From positions 1 through 11,571 of the forward strand of contig JAUYCY010000160.1 of assembly GCA_030692055.1 (NCBI GenBank): a DNA stretch of 11,571 nt. Reading direction: 5' to 3'. The notes beneath the pieces are model-generated. The model made no database searches and was not told the origin of the DNA. It saw only the letters and a program-made list of their open reading frames with translations. The stretch's first letter is position 1. Every line of letters begins with the position of its first letter. The stretch comes from Candidatus Omnitrophota bacterium (GTDB lineage: Bacteria; Omnitrophota; Koll11; Duberdicusellales; 4484-171). Below, one piece after another: positions 11,341-11,571 of this stretch. The position numbers and the translations under genes were made by a program.

Positions 11341-11571
11341 TTCAATAGCTAAAAATGATAGATAGATAAGGTAGGTGCGTACTGAAGCCTTTACCCCGTT
11401 AGAGAAAGCCACCGACGAAGTCGGTAGTGAAAATCAACCAGTCTCCGCGGCAAGCCGCGGAGTATGTTCTATGCTAATATTATCACTGGTTCATTCATTG
11501 CCTTGGAATGAGGTCAACCACGTTTACGATTTCGGCTTCATCCCCGTGGCAAGCCACGGGGTATTCGCCGA
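11341..11571. repeat. Right-edge hairpin array, no gene seen
   Basis: The last 230 bases have no supported gene. They hold ACCGAC gaa GTCGGT (11411-11425), CTCCGCGG caag CCGCGGAG (11443-11462) and CCCCGTGG caag CCACGGGG (11542-11561). The latter two share the loop and the stem design but differ in stem bases by paired changes. AACCAGT (11436-11442) and ACTGGTT (11485-11491) bracket the first of them. CATTC / GAATG forms a further small stem. A GATAGATAGATAA followed later by CCCGTTAG occurs here and also near 1063-1096. This may be the border of a repeat cluster that continues outside the window. Confidence 0.6.

Noticed and set aside
11118..11571. CRISPR array
   Set aside because: The repeats are palindromes of differing sequence with irregular spacing; there is no constant direct repeat with uniform spacers.

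Overview
The window is a chromosomal stretch from a Gram-negative-type (diderm) bacterium with AT-rich genes. The diderm reading rests on a short secretin-family protein with a signal peptide, a secreted SYLF/YSC84 protein, and a LemA plus GIDE membrane pair. The gene mix and the many GC-rich hairpin repeats between genes remind me of uncultured lineages such as Omnitrophota (OP3). That is an impression from gene style, not a phylogenetic result. No rRNA, tRNA, CRISPR array, transposase gene or prophage gene is visible.

Layout: ten protein genes are supported, nine on the minus strand and one (an RNA methyltransferase) on the plus strand. From left to right they are: a small secreted or lipoprotein-like unknown (286-780); a PurF-like amidophosphoribosyltransferase whose N-terminal catalytic Cys is replaced by Ser (1349-2746); an alpha/beta hydrolase (2979-3755); a 64-residue zinc-ribbon protein (4076-4270) divergent from a THUMP-type rRNA methyltransferase (4358-5506); a short secretin homologue (5704-6537); a YSC84/SYLF protein (6800-7486); a serine beta-lactamase/DD-peptidase-like enzyme (7671-8819) in a probable two-gene operon with an unknown secreted protein (8838-9365); and a LemA gene (9452-10051) downstream of a GIDE-domain membrane protein (10109-11020). 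The genes do not form one pathway. The two clear functional pairings are GIDE with LemA and the unknown secreted protein with the beta-lactamase-like enzyme.

The most distinctive content is between the genes. Almost every intergenic space holds palindromic repeats. Two related ~200-bp elements (3852-4066 and 5507-5690) lie as inverted copies at the 3' ends of the divergent zinc-ribbon/methyltransferase pair. They share three near-identical blocks (69, 31 and 20 bp), separated by unrelated hairpin cassettes. In both copies one cassette forms an intrinsic terminator that would serve the adjacent gene. A second module with a TTCGAC/CTCA core recurs at 3991-4042, 9433-9461 and 11227-11276, each time inside complementary arms of different sequence. 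A third module (AACAGGG..TCCTG) is shared by 1177-1195 and 5531-5548.

Expression signals are mixed. Strong Shine-Dalgarno sites precede the PurF-like, YSC84 and LemA genes. The methyltransferase has a perfect TTGACA-17-TATAAT promoter ending 7 bp before its ATG. The zinc-ribbon and hydrolase genes have TAAAAT ending exactly 8 bp before theirs, so all three probably make leaderless mRNAs.
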